Origin: Bordetella genomosp. 13
Lineage (GTDB): Bacteria; Pseudomonadota; Gammaproteobacteria; Burkholderiales; Burkholderiaceae_B
Direction of reading: 5' to 3'
Assembly: GCF_002119665.1 (NCBI RefSeq)
Contig: NZ_CP021111.1
Coordinates: 186,001-250,000 of the forward strand
Length of the DNA stretch: 64,000 nt
Part shown: piece by piece, positions 9,111-19,437 of the stretch
How the letters are laid out: every line of letters starts with the position of its first letter
Position numbering within the stretch: position 1 is the first letter of the stretch
Position numbers and translations under genes: made by a program
The notes under the pieces: generated by a model
Seen by the model: the letters and a program-made list of their open reading frames with translations, nothing else
Told to the model about the DNA's origin: nothing
The model's database searches: none

Positions 9111-10411
9111 TCCTGGTCGAGCCGGTACTGCGCGCTGGCGGCGTGCGCCTGCAGGCCTTCGCCCAGCGCCAGTTCGGCCGCGATCTTGCCCAGCGTCTGC
9201 GCGCCCTGGCGCGACACCTGGATCAGGCTGGAGCGCTTCTGGAAGTCGTACACGCCCAGCGGCGACGAGAAGCGCGCGGTGCGCGAGGTGGGCAGGACGT
9301 GGTTGGGGCCGGCGCAATAGTCACCCAGCGCCTCGGAGCTGTAGCGGCCCATGAAGATGGCGCCGGCATGGCGGATCTTCGCGGTCCACGTCTCGGGCTG
9401 CTCGGTGGAGATCTCGAGGTGCTCGGGCGCGATGTCGTTGGCGATGGCACAGGCTTCTTCGAGGTCGCGCACCAGGATCAGCGCGCCGCGGTTGGCCAGG
9501 CTGGCGCGCAGGATGTCCACGCGCGGCATGGTGGGCAACAGGCGCGCGATGGCGGCCTCGACCTCGTCGATGAAGGCGGCGTCCGGGCACAGCAGGATGG
9601 ACTGCGCCAGCTCGTCGTGTTCGGCCTGCGAGAACAGGTCCATGGCGATCCAGTCGGCGGGCGTCTTGCCGTCGCAGATGACCAGGATCTCGCTGGGCCC
9701 GGCGATCATGTCGATGCCGACCACGCCGAACACGCGGCGCTTGGCGGCGGCGACGTAGGCGTTGCCCGGCCCCACGATCTTGTCCACGGCGGGCACGGTG
9801 GCCGTGCCGTAGGCCAGTGCGCCGACCGCCTGCGCGCCGCCGATGGCGAAAGCGCGGTCCACGCCGCCGATGGCGGCCGCGGCCAGCACGATGGGGTTGC
9901 GCACACCGTCGGGCGTGGGCGTGACCATGACGACTTCGGGCACGCCGGCCACCTTGGCCGGAATGGCGTTCATCAGCACCGACGACGGATACGCGGCCTT
10001 GCCGCCCGGCACGTACAGGCCCACGCGGTCCAGCGGCGTGATCTGCTGGCCCAGCATGGTGCCGTCCACTTCGGTGTAGGTCCAGGTCTCGCCGCGCTGG
10101 CGTTCGTGGTAGGCGCGCACGCGGTCGGCGGCGGCTTCGAGCGCGTTGCGCTGAGCGGCCGGCAGCGCGGCCAGGGCGGCCTGCCACTCGGACTTGGGAA
10201 TTTCGAGGGCCTGCACCGACTCCGCCGGCACGCGGTCGAAGCGGTGGGTGTACTCGAGCAGCGCGGCGTCGCCGCGGCTGCGCACGTCGGCCAGGATGCC
10301 GGCGGCGGCGCGGTCGATGGATTCGTCCTCGCCGGCCTCGAAGGCGAGCAGCTTGGACAGGGCGGAAGAGAACCCGGGATCGCGGGAATCGAGACGATTG
10401 ATCAAGGCCAT
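9107..10411 (-). CDS. hisD: Histidinol dehydrogenase
   Basis: HisD oxidises histidinol to histidine in two NAD+-dependent steps at a zinc site. The 434-residue protein contains [51 protein letters not shown] and the zinc-site region [10 protein letters not shown], ending with [21 protein letters not shown] at 10411 (MALINRLDS) is preferred over TTG at 10429 because the upstream frame adds only six residues of unusual composition. It is 57 bases downstream of hisG. Confidence 0.96.
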   Translation of the reverse strand: MALINRLDSRDPGFSSALSKLLAFEAGEDESIDRAAAGILADVRSRGDAALLEYTHRFDRVPAESVQALEIPKSEWQAALAALPAAQRNALEAAADRVRAYHERQRGETWTYTEVDGTMLGQQITPLDRVGLYVPGGKAAYPSSVLMNAIPAKVAGVPEVVMVTPTPDGVRNPIVLAAAAIGGVDRAFAIGGAQAVGALAYGTATVPAVDKIVGPGNAYVAAAKRRVFGVVGIDMIAGPSEILVICDGKTPADWIAMDLFSQAEHDELAQSILLCPDAAFIDEVEAAIARLLPTMPRVDILRASLANRGALILVRDLEEACAIANDIAPEHLEISTEQPETWTAKIRHAGAIFMGRYSSEALGDYCAGPNHVLPTSRTARFSSPLGVYDFQKRSSLIQVSRQGAQTLGKIAAELALGEGLQAHAASAQYRLDQE

Positions 10412-10468
10412 GGCGTCATGGTACTGCAAGGAGGCCGCGCGCCAGGCGCGGCGGAATGAAGCGGCATG

Positions 10469-11136
10469 CTAGGCGTTGCGGGCCGTGGCGCGCTCGAAGG
10501 CGTCCAGCAGGGGCTGCAGGCGCTCGCCGCGCGTCTTCAGGGCCGCCTGGTTGACGATCAGGCGCGAAGAGATCGGCATGATGTCTTCCACGGCGACCAG
10601 GTCGTTGGCGCGCAGCGTGCTGCCGGTGGACACCAGGTCGACGATACAGTCGGCCAGCCCGACCAGCGGCGCCAGTTCCATCGAGCCGTACAGCTTGATG
10701 ATGTCGGCGTACACGCCCTTGCTGGCGAAGTGCTCGCGCGCCGCGCGCACGTACTTGGTGGCCACGCGCAGGCGCGCGCCCTGGCGCACGGCGGCCTGGT
10801 AGTCGAAGCCGTTGCGCACGGCCACGCACAGGCGGCAGCGCGCGATGTCGAGATCGATCGGCTGGTACAGGCGGCCGGGCTGCTGGTCGGCGTGCTCGAG
10901 CAGGACGTCCTTGCCCGCGATGCCCAGGTCGGCCGCGCCGTACTGCACATAGGTGGGCACGTCGCTGGCCCGCACGATGATCAGGCGCAGGCCGGGATCG
11001 CTGGTCGGCAGGATCAGCTTGCGCGAGCTTTCGGGGTTCTCTCCCACCTGGATGCCGGCCTCGGCCAGCAGCGGCAGGGTTTCCTCGAAGATGCGACCCT
11101 TGGAAAGCGCCAGGGTCAGCGGCGAACCGGGGGCCA

Positions 11137-11140
<4 letters not shown>
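10469..11140 (-). CDS. hisG: ATP phosphoribosyltransferase, short form
   Basis: HisG condenses ATP and PRPP, the committed and feedback-regulated step of histidine synthesis. At 223 residues this is the short form (HisGS): it has [31 protein letters not shown] and the PRPP loop [13 protein letters not shown], but lacks the C-terminal regulatory domain of E. coli HisG. Short HisG proteins act in a complex with HisZ, a histidyl-tRNA synthetase paralogue that supplies regulation. No hisZ lies in this window. The ATG at 11140 overlaps the murA stop by 4 bases. Confidence 0.96.
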
Positions 11141-12407
<1,267 letters not shown>

Positions 12408-12408
<1 letters not shown>

Positions 12409-12653
12409 CAGGCGCCTGCCTTGGCGTATTCGCCTGGAGTGAGGGTGCGCATCGACAGCGCGTGGATCTCGGCCTTCATGCGGTCGCCCAGCGCGGCGTA
12501 GACCAGCTGGTGGCGCGCGATCAGGCGCTTGCCTTCGAAAGCGGTGCTGACGATGACGGCATCGAAATGCGAGCCGTCGCCCTGCACGTCGAGATGCTCG
12601 CAGGGCAGCCCCTGGGCGATGTAGTCGCGCACCTGTTGCGGGGTGGGAAGCAT
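12408..12653 (-). CDS. BolA-family protein, IbaG/YrbA type
   Basis: This 81-residue protein has the BolA/KH-like fold signature: [13 protein letters not shown], then [17 protein letters not shown] and the C-terminal [15 protein letters not shown]. Immediate position before murA, small size and SMRTLTP ending point to the IbaG (YrbA) branch, which partners with monothiol glutaredoxins in Fe-S handling and acid response. It lies 4 bases after the ABC permease stop and overlaps murA by one base, so it is co-transcribed with both. The start ATG at 12653 gives the family-standard length. Confidence 0.9.
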
Positions 12654-12657
12654 GGGG

Positions 12658-13464
12658 TCAATTCCTGAGTTTGTAGCCGCTGGCCAGCAGGCGCAGCGCA
12701 TACATCGACAGCGCGGCGAATACCGCGGCGACGACTGCCAGGCTGCGCCAGGGCGAGACGTCGGAAACGGAGAAGAAGCCGTAGCGGAAGCCGTCGATGG
12801 TGTAGAAGATGGGATTCCAGTGCGACACCGCCTGCCAGAAGGGCGGCAGGGTATGAATGGAGTAGAACACGCCGGACAGGAAGGTGGCCGGCATGATGAG
12901 GAAATTCTGGAAGGCCGCGAGCTGGTCGAACTTCTCGGACCACAGCCCTGCGACCAGGCCCAGCACGCCCATGATGCCGCAGGCCAGCGCCGCGAACACC
13001 AGCACCCACCCGGGATGCGCCGGCATCAGCCGCACGAAGTACAGCGCTACCAGCCATACGCAGAGGCCCACCGCCAGGCCGCGCGCGACCGCGGCCAGCA
13101 CGTAGGCCGAGAAGATCTCGCGGTGCGACAGCGGCGGCAGCAGCACGAAGACCAGGTTGCCGGTGATGCGGCTTTGAATGAGCGACGACGACGGGTTGGC
13201 GAAGGCGTTCTGCAGCATGCTCATCATCATCAGCCCGGGGATGAGGAAGGCCGTGTAGGGCACGGTGCCATACACCACCACGCGGTCTTCGAGCACGTGG
13301 GCGAACACCAGCAGGTACAGCAGCGCCGTGATGACGGGGGCGGCGATGGTCTGGAAGCTGACTTTCCAGAAGCGCAGGAGTTCTTTGCGCAGCAGGGTCG
13401 GAAAGCCCGAGCCTGCGTCCAGGCGCGGCTGGACCAGCGGTTGCGAGGGCACGGGCGCGGTCAC
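12658..13464 (-). CDS. ABC-2 type transporter permease (YadH-like)
   Basis: This 268-residue integral membrane protein has about six hydrophobic segments and the ABC-2 permease signature (AFQNFLIMPATFLSGVFYS, then LPPFWQAVSHWNPIFYTIDGFR). It is the partner of the ATPase encoded immediately upstream. The GTG at 13464 overlaps the ATPase stop as GTGA, so I chose GTG. The pair resembles E. coli YadG/YadH; the substrate is unknown. Being locked between mla and murA suggests an envelope-related cargo, but that is inference only. Confidence 0.88.
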   Translation of the reverse strand: MTAPVPSQPLVQPRLDAGSGFPTLLRKELLRFWKVSFQTIAAPVITALLYLLVFAHVLEDRVVVYGTVPYTAFLIPGLMMMSMLQNAFANPSSSLIQSRITGNLVFVLLPPLSHREIFSAYVLAAVARGLAVGLCVWLVALYFVRLMPAHPGWVLVFAALACGIMGVLGLVAGLWSEKFDQLAAFQNFLIMPATFLSGVFYSIHTLPPFWQAVSHWNPIFYTIDGFRYGFFSVSDVSPWRSLAVVAAVFAALSMYALRLLASGYKLRN

Positions 13465-14276
13465 GTGGTCAATCCTTCGGGAGGCAGGGCGGTGACGGGC
13501 CGGGCCGGATCGTCCTGGTGCATGATGCGCACGAAGGCGTCTTCGAGGTCGACGCCGCCGACACGGGCCAGCAGCGCCTGCGTGGTGTCCAGCGCCACGA
13601 TGCGCCCGCCCTTGAGCATGGCGATGCGGCCGCACAGCGCCTCGGCTTCTTCGAGGTAGTGCGTGGTCAGCATGATGGTGTGGCCGGCGCGGTTCAGGCG
13701 CGAGATGAATTCCCACAGGGTGCGGCGCAGGTCGACGTCGACGCCGGCGGTGGGCTCGTCCAGCACGATGACCGGCGGGCGGTGCACCAGCGCCTGCGCC
13801 ACCAGCACGCGGCGCTTCATGCCGCCGGACAGGGCGCGCATGTTGTTGTCGGCCTTGTCGGCCAGGCCCAGGTTGTACAGGATCTCGTCGATCCAGTCGT
13901 CGTTGCGGCGCAGGCCGAAATAGCCGGACTGGATGCGCAGAGTTTCGCGCACCGTGAAGAACGGGTCGTACACCAGTTCCTGCGGCACCACGCCCAGCGA
14001 GCGGCGCGCCGCCTTGTAGTCGGCCACCACGTCGTAGCCGCACACGCTGGCGCGGCCCTGCGTGGCGTGCGCCAGCCCGGCCAGGATGGAGATCATGGTG
14101 GTCTTGCCCGCGCCGTTGGGACCCAGCAGACCGAAGAACTCGCCGTGCTCGACGTGCAGGCTGACGTCATCCAGGGCCTGGAAGCCTGGCCCCGCGGGGC
14201 GGCCGAGCAACTTCTTCCAGCCGCGCGGGCGCGCGGCGTAGATCTTTGAGACGTGGTCGAGGCTGACGGCTGGCAT
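13461..14276 (-). CDS. ABC transporter ATP-binding protein (YadG-like)
   Basis: This 271-residue ATPase has Walker A GPNGAGKTTM, the Q-loop region near GVVPQELVYDPF, the ABC signature LSGGMKRRVL, and Walker B VIVLDEPTAGVD followed by the H-loop histidine in LTTHYLEEAE. It energises the ABC-2 permease whose start overlaps its stop. It is the first gene after the terminator that follows mlaC, and a TATAAT sequence on the minus strand at 14323-14318 lies 42 bases upstream, so a new promoter may start here. Substrate unknown. Confidence 0.92.
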   Translation of the reverse strand: MPAVSLDHVSKIYAARPRGWKKLLGRPAGPGFQALDDVSLHVEHGEFFGLLGPNGAGKTTMISILAGLAHATQGRASVCGYDVVADYKAARRSLGVVPQELVYDPFFTVRETLRIQSGYFGLRRNDDWIDEILYNLGLADKADNNMRALSGGMKRRVLVAQALVHRPPVIVLDEPTAGVDVDLRRTLWEFISRLNRAGHTIMLTTHYLEEAEALCGRIAMLKGGRIVALDTTQALLARVGGVDLEDAFVRIMHQDDPARPVTALPPEGLTT

Positions 14277-14319
14277 AAGGCGGATCGGGCCGGGGAAGTG
14301 GCCTGGGCAAGCCGTCCAT

Positions 14320-14349
14320 TATAAAGAAAGCGCCGCCCGAGGGCGGCGC
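14320..14349 (-). terminator. Rho-independent terminator downstream of mlaC
   Basis: On the minus strand an 8-bp GC stem (14349-14342 with 14337-14330) closes a CTCG tetraloop and is followed by TTTCTTT (14329-14323). It lies 27 bases beyond the mlaC stop and divides the mla genes from the exporter-murA-his-tat genes. The T-tract runs into a TATAAT at 14323-14318, a possible -10 for the downstream genes, though no matching -35 is visible in the stem. Confidence 0.75.
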
Positions 14350-14375
14350 GCCTGCGCGTCGTGGACGCGCCCTCC

Positions 14376-15011
14376 TCAGCGGTTGCGCTGATTCAGGGCG
14401 GCGATGAGGCCGTCGATGCCGTTCTGGTTGATCTGCTGCGCGAACTGGTTGCGGTAGTTCTCGATCAGCCAGATGCCTTCGACGTTCAGGTCATAGATGC
14501 GCCAGCCTTGCGCCTCCTTGCCCAGGCGATAGTCGACCTGGACCGGTTGGCCATTGGACTGGCTGATGGTCGAGCGCACGACCACGTCGTCCGATTTGGC
14601 GTCGCCACGGAACGGCAGCAGGTTGATGGTGGTGTTGTTGTCGACATTGGCCAGCGCGCCGCTGTAGGTGCGGATGAGCGTGCCGCGGAACGCGTCGGCC
14701 AGCGCGGTGCGCTGCTGCGGCGTGGCCTGGCGCCAGTAGCGGCCAGCCGCCAGGCGGGTGGTCTTCTGGAAGTCGACGTACGGCAGGACGTACTGGTCCA
14801 CCACCTGGTTGATGCGGGTCAGGTCGCCGGACTTCACGTGGTTGTCGGATTTCAGCACGGCCAGCGCCTGGTTGGCGGCGGCCAGCACGAATTGGTCGGG
14901 GGCGCCGTTGGGATCGGGCTTGCCGGTGCCCTGGGCCTGCGCGGCCGCGGCGACGAGCAGGGTGCAGGCCAGGAACAGGCGCTGCATCAGGCGGGGAAGA
15001 GAAAGCGACAT
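14376..15011 (-). CDS. mlaC: MlaC-family periplasmic phospholipid carrier
   Basis: MlaC ferries phospholipids across the periplasm between MlaA and the inner-membrane MlaFED complex. The 211-residue protein has an N-terminal signal peptide (hydrophobic stretch about 10-24, cleavage near AQAQ), then a Ttg2D/MlaC domain: VVDQYVLPYVDFQKTTRLA and the C-terminal WLIENYRNQFAQQI. It follows mlaA by 37 bases and is followed by a terminator. In many relatives a STAS-domain mlaB gene comes next; here there is none. Confidence 0.93.
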   Translation of the reverse strand: MSLSLPRLMQRLFLACTLLVAAAAQAQGTGKPDPNGAPDQFVLAAANQALAVLKSDNHVKSGDLTRINQVVDQYVLPYVDFQKTTRLAAGRYWRQATPQQRTALADAFRGTLIRTYSGALANVDNNTTINLLPFRGDAKSDDVVVRSTISQSNGQPVQVDYRLGKEAQGWRIYDLNVEGIWLIENYRNQFAQQINQNGIDGLIAALNQRNR

Positions 15012-15048
15012 GGATACTCCTGGTTGCGGGCGGCAAGCCGCCCGGGTG

Positions 15049-15840
15049 TTACTTCACCGACGCGGGCACCGGCGCGGGCACCGTGTCGGCGCCCGCGCCG
15101 GCGTCTTCGTCGATGCTGTAGTCCGGCAGGTCGGAGTCGCCGCCCGGCCGGGCCCCCCGCACCTGCGCGGCACGGCGTTGCAGGTACGCGTCCCGCACGA
15201 AGCTGTAGGGATCGAGGGCGACACGATCCACGGTATCCGTGGCCGTCAGCAGGCTGGCCCGCGTGTCGATGATCTCGAGGCCCCACAGCGAATTGCGCAG
15301 GCGTACGTTTTCGATCTCGCGGACCGACACAACGTTCCCGGTCACGTCGACGACGCGGCCCAGGCCGTCGCGCACCGAGCTGGCGCCCAGGATGGGCAGC
15401 ACCAGGTACGGACCCTGGTCGAAGCCCCACACGCCCAGCGTGACACCGAAGTCGTTGGGGATCTTGCGCGCGCCGTTGGCCGATGCCACGTCGAAACAGC
15501 CCCCCACGCCCATGGTGGTGTTGAACAGGAAGCGGCCCAGCGTGTTGACGAAATCGTGACCGCGGCCCTGCAGCATGCTGTTGGCCGCGGACCAGACGTC
15601 GCCCAGGTTGCTGAACATGTTGTGCACGCAGCTCTGCACCGGATCGGGCGTGACGTAGTCGTACGCCTGCGCGACCGGCTTGAACAGGGCCCGGTCGACG
15701 GTGTCGTTGAACTGGTAGACGCCGCGGTTGAAGCCCTCCCATGGGTCCCGCGGATCCGGACTCTTGGGGGTGGCGCAGCCGGCCAGCGCGGCGGTGGCTA
15801 GGGCGGCGGCGGCAAAGCGGGAATAGGAGGTTCGGGTCAT
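15049..15840 (-). CDS. mlaA: MlaA/VacJ-family outer-membrane lipoprotein
   Basis: MlaA is a lipoprotein embedded in the outer membrane that removes mislocalised phospholipids from the outer leaflet. The 263-residue protein has a lipoprotein signal ending LAGC (Cys22) and the family-defining DPWEGFNRGVYQFND, then DLVLPI-like YLVLPILGASSVRDG. The start at 15840 was chosen to place the signal peptide at the N-terminus; the frame opens 19 codons earlier without a signal. Finding mlaA inside the mlaFED-C operon, between mlaD and mlaC, differs from E. coli, where it is unlinked. The C-terminal 25 residues are Pro/Ala-rich. Confidence 0.94.
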   Translation of the reverse strand: MTRTSYSRFAAAALATAALAGCATPKSPDPRDPWEGFNRGVYQFNDTVDRALFKPVAQAYDYVTPDPVQSCVHNMFSNLGDVWSAANSMLQGRGHDFVNTLGRFLFNTTMGVGGCFDVASANGARKIPNDFGVTLGVWGFDQGPYLVLPILGASSVRDGLGRVVDVTGNVVSVREIENVRLRNSLWGLEIIDTRASLLTATDTVDRVALDPYSFVRDAYLQRRAAQVRGARPGGDSDLPDYSIDEDAGAGADTVPAPVPASVK

Positions 15841-15918
15841 GGTCACAGCGTCGGGTTCTTCGGTTTTTCTTGGATCTCGCTGGCCCGCCGTTGGCATCGG
15901 CGGGCGCGGCCGGAGCGA

Positions 15919-16422
15919 TCAGTTCTGTGGAGCGGGCGACTGCGTAGCGGGGGGCGGCGCCTCACCCTGTCGTTCGGCGGTGCCGTAAAGGAATTTGCTG
16001 ATCAACTGCTCCAGCACGACAGCGCTTTGTGTATAGCGGATTTTGCCCCCGTCCGCAAAATTCTCCTCTTCCGCGCCAGGGACAATGCCCAGGTATTGTT
16101 CGCCCAGCAGGCCCGAGGTCAGGATGGACGCGGACGAATCCTTGGGGAACTGGAAGCCGGTGTCCATGTCGAGGGTGACCACCGCCTGGAAGGTCTGGTT
16201 GTCGAAGCCGATGCTCGACACCCGGCCCACCACCACGCCGGCGCTTTTCACCGGCGCGCGCACCTTCAGCCCGCCGATGTTGTCGAAGTCGGCCGTCAGC
16301 TGGTAGGTGGGCGCGAAAGAGAAACTGCTGAGATTGCCGGCCCGCAGGGCCAGGAAGACCAGCGCGGCCGCACCCAGCAGCACGAACAACCCTACCCAGA
16401 AATCGGTTCTTGCACGAGACAT
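15919..16422 (-). CDS. mlaD: MlaD-family MCE-domain phospholipid transport protein
   Basis: MlaD forms a hexameric ring on the periplasmic face of MlaFE and hands lipids to or from MlaC. The 167-residue protein has one N-terminal membrane helix (about 9-26), then a single MCE domain: YQLTADFDNIGGLKVRAPVKSAGV and DSSASILTSGLLGEQYLGI, with the hydrophobic pore-lining helix near the end (AVVLEQLISKFLY). The C-terminal tail is Pro-rich. It is 33 bases after mlaE. Size is typical for one-MCE proteins. Confidence 0.94.
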   Translation of the reverse strand: MSRARTDFWVGLFVLLGAAALVFLALRAGNLSSFSFAPTYQLTADFDNIGGLKVRAPVKSAGVVVGRVSSIGFDNQTFQAVVTLDMDTGFQFPKDSSASILTSGLLGEQYLGIVPGAEEENFADGGKIRYTQSAVVLEQLISKFLYGTAERQGEAPPPATQSPAPQN

Positions 16423-16455
16423 ATCGGGGAATCCGTAAGTTCAGTTGCCAAACGT

Positions 16456-17235
16456 TCAGTCGCCAAACATCAGCGCGGTGAGCAGGAAGTCCAGGCCCAG
16501 CACTGCCAGCGAGCCCACCACGACCGTGCGGGTGGTGGCGCGCGCCACGCCTTCGGGCGTGGGCCGGGCCTGCCAGCCCTCGTACAGCGAGACCAGGGTG
16601 ACCGTGATGCCGAACACCAGGCTCTTCAGCACGCCGTTGGCCACGTCCTTCCAGACGTCCACGCCGCTTTGCATCTGCGACCAGAACGCCCCGGCGTCCA
16701 CGCCGATGAGCAGCACGCCGACCACCCAGCCGCCCAGGATGCCCACCATGGAGAATACGGCGGCCAGGATGGGCATGGCGATGATGCCGCCCCAGAAACG
16801 CGGCACCAGCACGCGCCGCATGGGATCGACCGCCATGACCTCCATGGCCGCGATCTGCTCGCCCGCCTTCATCAGGCCGATTTCTGCCGTAAGCGAGGTG
16901 CCGGCCCGGCCGGCGAACAGCAGCGCCGTGACCACGGGGCCCAGTTCGCGCACCAGGGACAGCGCCACCAGCAGGCCCAGCGCTTCTTCGGAGCCGTAGC
17001 GGTTGAGCGTGTAGTAGCCCTGCAGCCCCAGCACGAAACCGACGAACATGCCCGATACGGCGATGATCAGCAGCGAGTAATTGCCGATGAAGTGCACCTG
17101 CTGGGAGACCAGCCGGGGGCGGCGCAGGGCGATGCCGCTGCGCGCCACGAGTGCGCACAGAAAACGCGTGAAGTAGCCGACGCCGCTGATGACGTCGTGC
17201 GCCCAGCCGCCGACGGCGCTGATGGGGTTGCTCAT
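16456..17235 (-). CDS. mlaE: MlaE-family ABC transporter permease
   Basis: MlaE is the membrane core of the MlaFEDB lipid transporter. The 259-residue protein has five or six hydrophobic segments and the MlaE domain signatures [38 protein letters not shown] and [21 protein letters not shown], the last being the coupling helix to the ATPase. Its ATG at 17235 overlaps the mlaF stop by 4 bases. Length is standard. Confidence 0.95.
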   Translation of the reverse strand: MSNPISAVGGWAHDVISGVGYFTRFLCALVARSGIALRRPRLVSQQVHFIGNYSLLIIAVSGMFVGFVLGLQGYYTLNRYGSEEALGLLVALSLVRELGPVVTALLFAGRAGTSLTAEIGLMKAGEQIAAMEVMAVDPMRRVLVPRFWGGIIAMPILAAVFSMVGILGGWVVGVLLIGVDAGAFWSQMQSGVDVWKDVANGVLKSLVFGITVTLVSLYEGWQARPTPEGVARATTRTVVVGSLAVLGLDFLLTALMFGD

Positions 17236-18068
17236 GGGTTGCCTTTGCGCTGCCGCGCCAGCCACGCCTCGAACGCGGGAGTGTCGGGATAGTGGAATGC
17301 GACCGGCCCGTCGGGGGCGCCGTCCAGGAACTGGCGCACGTAGGCATCCTGCGAGGCGGCCAGGCTGGCCGGTTCGCCCGACGCCTTCAGGCGTCCCTGT
17401 CCCACCAGATAGACCTGGTCGGCGATGGCGAAGGATTCCTGGATGTCGTGCGTGATCAGCACCGAGGCGCATCCCAGCCGGTCGGACAGGTCGCGGATCA
17501 GGCGGGCGGTGATGCCCAGCGAGATGGGGTCCAGTCCGGCGAAGGGCTCGTCGTACAGGATGAGTTCGGGCTCGAGCACGACGGCGCGGGCCAGCGCCAC
17601 GCGCCGCGCCATGCCGCCGGAGATTTCCGATACCCGCAGATGCGCGGCGGTGCGCAGGCCGACCGCTTCCAGCTTTTCCAGGACCTTCTCGAGAATCTGG
17701 CCTTCGCCCAGCGTGGTGTGTTCGCGCAGCGGAAACGCCACGTTCTCGAACACGTCGAGATCGGTGAACAGCGCGCCCTGCTGGAACAGCACGCCCATGC
17801 GCTTGCGCAGCTCCTGCAGGCGCGCGGCGGGTAGGCCGGCGAGTTCCTGGCCGAATACCTGGACCGAGCCCGACCGGGGCGAGATCTGGCCGGTGGCCGC
17901 CCGCAGCAGTGTGGTCTTGCCCGAGCCGGAACCGCCCATGACCGCCACCACCTGACCCGCATGCACCTGCATGCTGATGTCGCGGAGGACGGTGAAGTCT
18001 CCGTAGCCCAGGTCCACATTTTTCAGGGACAGGACAAGTTCCGAACTGCTGCGGATCGAAGGGGGCAT
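17232..18068 (-). CDS. mlaF: MlaF-family ABC transporter ATP-binding protein
   Basis: MlaF powers lipid transport by MlaE/MlaD. The 278-residue protein has Walker [13 protein letters not shown], signature [14 protein letters not shown], Walker [13 protein letters not shown] and H-loop [10 protein letters not shown] start at ATG 18068 ([10 protein letters not shown]); the frame is open 29 codons further to 18155, but that extension is Ala/Pro-rich and a TACAAT-like -10 on the minus strand (18129-18124) lies inside it. The tail beyond the ATPase fold is short; in E. coli the MlaF C-terminus grips MlaB, and no mlaB gene is present here. It is the first gene of the minus-strand run. Confidence 0.94.
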   Translation of the reverse strand: MPPSIRSSSELVLSLKNVDLGYGDFTVLRDISMQVHAGQVVAVMGGSGSGKTTLLRAATGQISPRSGSVQVFGQELAGLPAARLQELRKRMGVLFQQGALFTDLDVFENVAFPLREHTTLGEGQILEKVLEKLEAVGLRTAAHLRVSEISGGMARRVALARAVVLEPELILYDEPFAGLDPISLGITARLIRDLSDRLGCASVLITHDIQESFAIADQVYLVGQGRLKASGEPASLAASQDAYVRQFLDGAPDGPVAFHYPDTPAFEAWLARQRKGNP

Positions 18069-18247
18069 AGGCAATATGGGTTTTGCGGGGCCGCGTGGCG
18101 CTGGCCCGGCCATGGCGAGCGCCATTGTAGCCGGTACCTCGGAACCGCCCGGCAAACGTGTCGATAATGGAACGGTGACAAAATGCGTACGGCCGGGCGG
18201 CCGGCTGCGCGGACGGTTTCGAGCCTAGCCGCAGCGCTTTAAAACGG

Positions 18248-18283
18248 CGTTAAAGGGCGGCGCGGCTTGCGCGCGTCCGCCCT
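18248..18283 (-). terminator. Possible terminator after the Bug receptor gene
   Basis: On the minus strand, AGGGCGG (18283-18277) pairs with CCGCCCT (18260-18254) around a GC-rich loop, followed by TTAACG and a later TTTT. The stem is good but the T-tract is broken, so termination may be partial. It begins 9 bases after the stop of the receptor gene. Confidence 0.45.
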
Positions 18284-18291
18284 CGTCCCCG

Positions 18292-19275
18292 CTACTGCAG
18301 CGAGATGTTGCCGTCCTTGATGACCTTTGCCCATTTCTCGGTCTCGCTGGCGATGAACGCGCCGAATTCCTCGGGCGTGCCGCCGCCGGCCTGGCTGCCG
18401 GTGTCGGCGATGGCCTTCTTCACGTCGGGCTCCTGCAGGATGCGGTTGAACTCGGCGTTCAGCTTGGCGATGATGGGCGCGGGCGTGCCGGCCGGGGCGA
18501 CGATGCCTTGCCAGTTATACGACTCGAATCCCGGCAGTCCGGCCTCGGCCATGGTGGGCAGGTCGGGCAGCACGTCCAGGCGCTTGGCCGAGGTGACCGC
18601 GATGGGATGGATCTTCTTCCCGCGGATGGCGGGCAGCGCCGAATAGCCCATCTCGAACATCATGGTCAGGTGGCCGCCCATCAGGTCCGTGGCCGCCAGG
18701 CTGCCGCCCTTGTACGGCACGTGCACGATGTCGATGCCGGCCTGCTCGCGGAACATCTCGCCCGACAGGTGGTGCGCGCCGCCCACGCCGGACGATCCGA
18801 ACGTGAGCTTGCCGGGGTCTTTCCGGGCCATGGCGATCAGCTCCTGCAGATTCGTCACCGGCACGGTATTGCTGACGCTCAGCACCAAAGGACTGTTCTC
18901 GATCAGGATGACGGGCGCCAGGTCCTTGCGCGCGTCGTAGGGAATGTCCTTCATCAGCGTCGGGTTGACCGCCATGGGCGCCAGGTTGCCGGTGCCGATG
19001 GTGTAGCCGTCCGGCGATGCCTTGGCGATCAGGTTCGTGCCGATCACGCCGCCGGCCCCGGCCTTGTTCTCGATGACCACCGGCTGGCCCAGCGAATCGC
19101 TCAGCTTGCGGGCCAGCAGGCGCACCCGGGTGTCGGCGAAGCCGCCGGGGGCGTACGGCACGACCATGGTGATGGGTTTGCTGGGCCAATTGTCGCTCGA
19201 TTGGGCCTGGGCGGCGGCGCCGAGCAGCGAGGCGGCGGCCACTAGGCCGGCCAGAAGGTAACGTGGGGCATGCAT
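18292..19275 (-). CDS. Bug-family (TctC-type) periplasmic solute receptor
   Basis: Bug receptors bind small carboxylates or other metabolites, sometimes feeding TctAB transporters; they are greatly expanded in Bordetella and relatives. The 327-residue protein has a signal peptide (to about residue 27, AQAQS), then WPSKPITMVVPYAPGG, NKAGAGGVIGTNLIA, TFGSSGVGGAHHLSGEMF and VPYKGGSLAATDLMGGH, all family landmarks. AAGGAG lies 8-13 bases before the ATG at 19275. No tctAB permease is adjacent, so this is an orphan receptor. It is divergent from a LysR regulator. Ligand unknown. Confidence 0.93.
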   Translation of the reverse strand: MHAPRYLLAGLVAAASLLGAAAQAQSSDNWPSKPITMVVPYAPGGFADTRVRLLARKLSDSLGQPVVIENKAGAGGVIGTNLIAKASPDGYTIGTGNLAPMAVNPTLMKDIPYDARKDLAPVILIENSPLVLSVSNTVPVTNLQELIAMARKDPGKLTFGSSGVGGAHHLSGEMFREQAGIDIVHVPYKGGSLAATDLMGGHLTMMFEMGYSALPAIRGKKIHPIAVTSAKRLDVLPDLPTMAEAGLPGFESYNWQGIVAPAGTPAPIIAKLNAEFNRILQEPDVKKAIADTGSQAGGGTPEEFGAFIASETEKWAKVIKDGNISLQ

Positions 19276-19437
19276 ATAGAGTGTCTCCTTGAAGCGGGGG
19301 CGGCCGGGCTTGTCGTACCGCGCAGCGAGCACCGTGTAGCGATCGGTCCCGGCCGGTACGCAGGCCGTGCCGGTAAAATCCGCACGGGCTGGCGCCCTCG
19401 CCGTCATTATCAACGCTGGTGACTTTTCCGAGCGACC

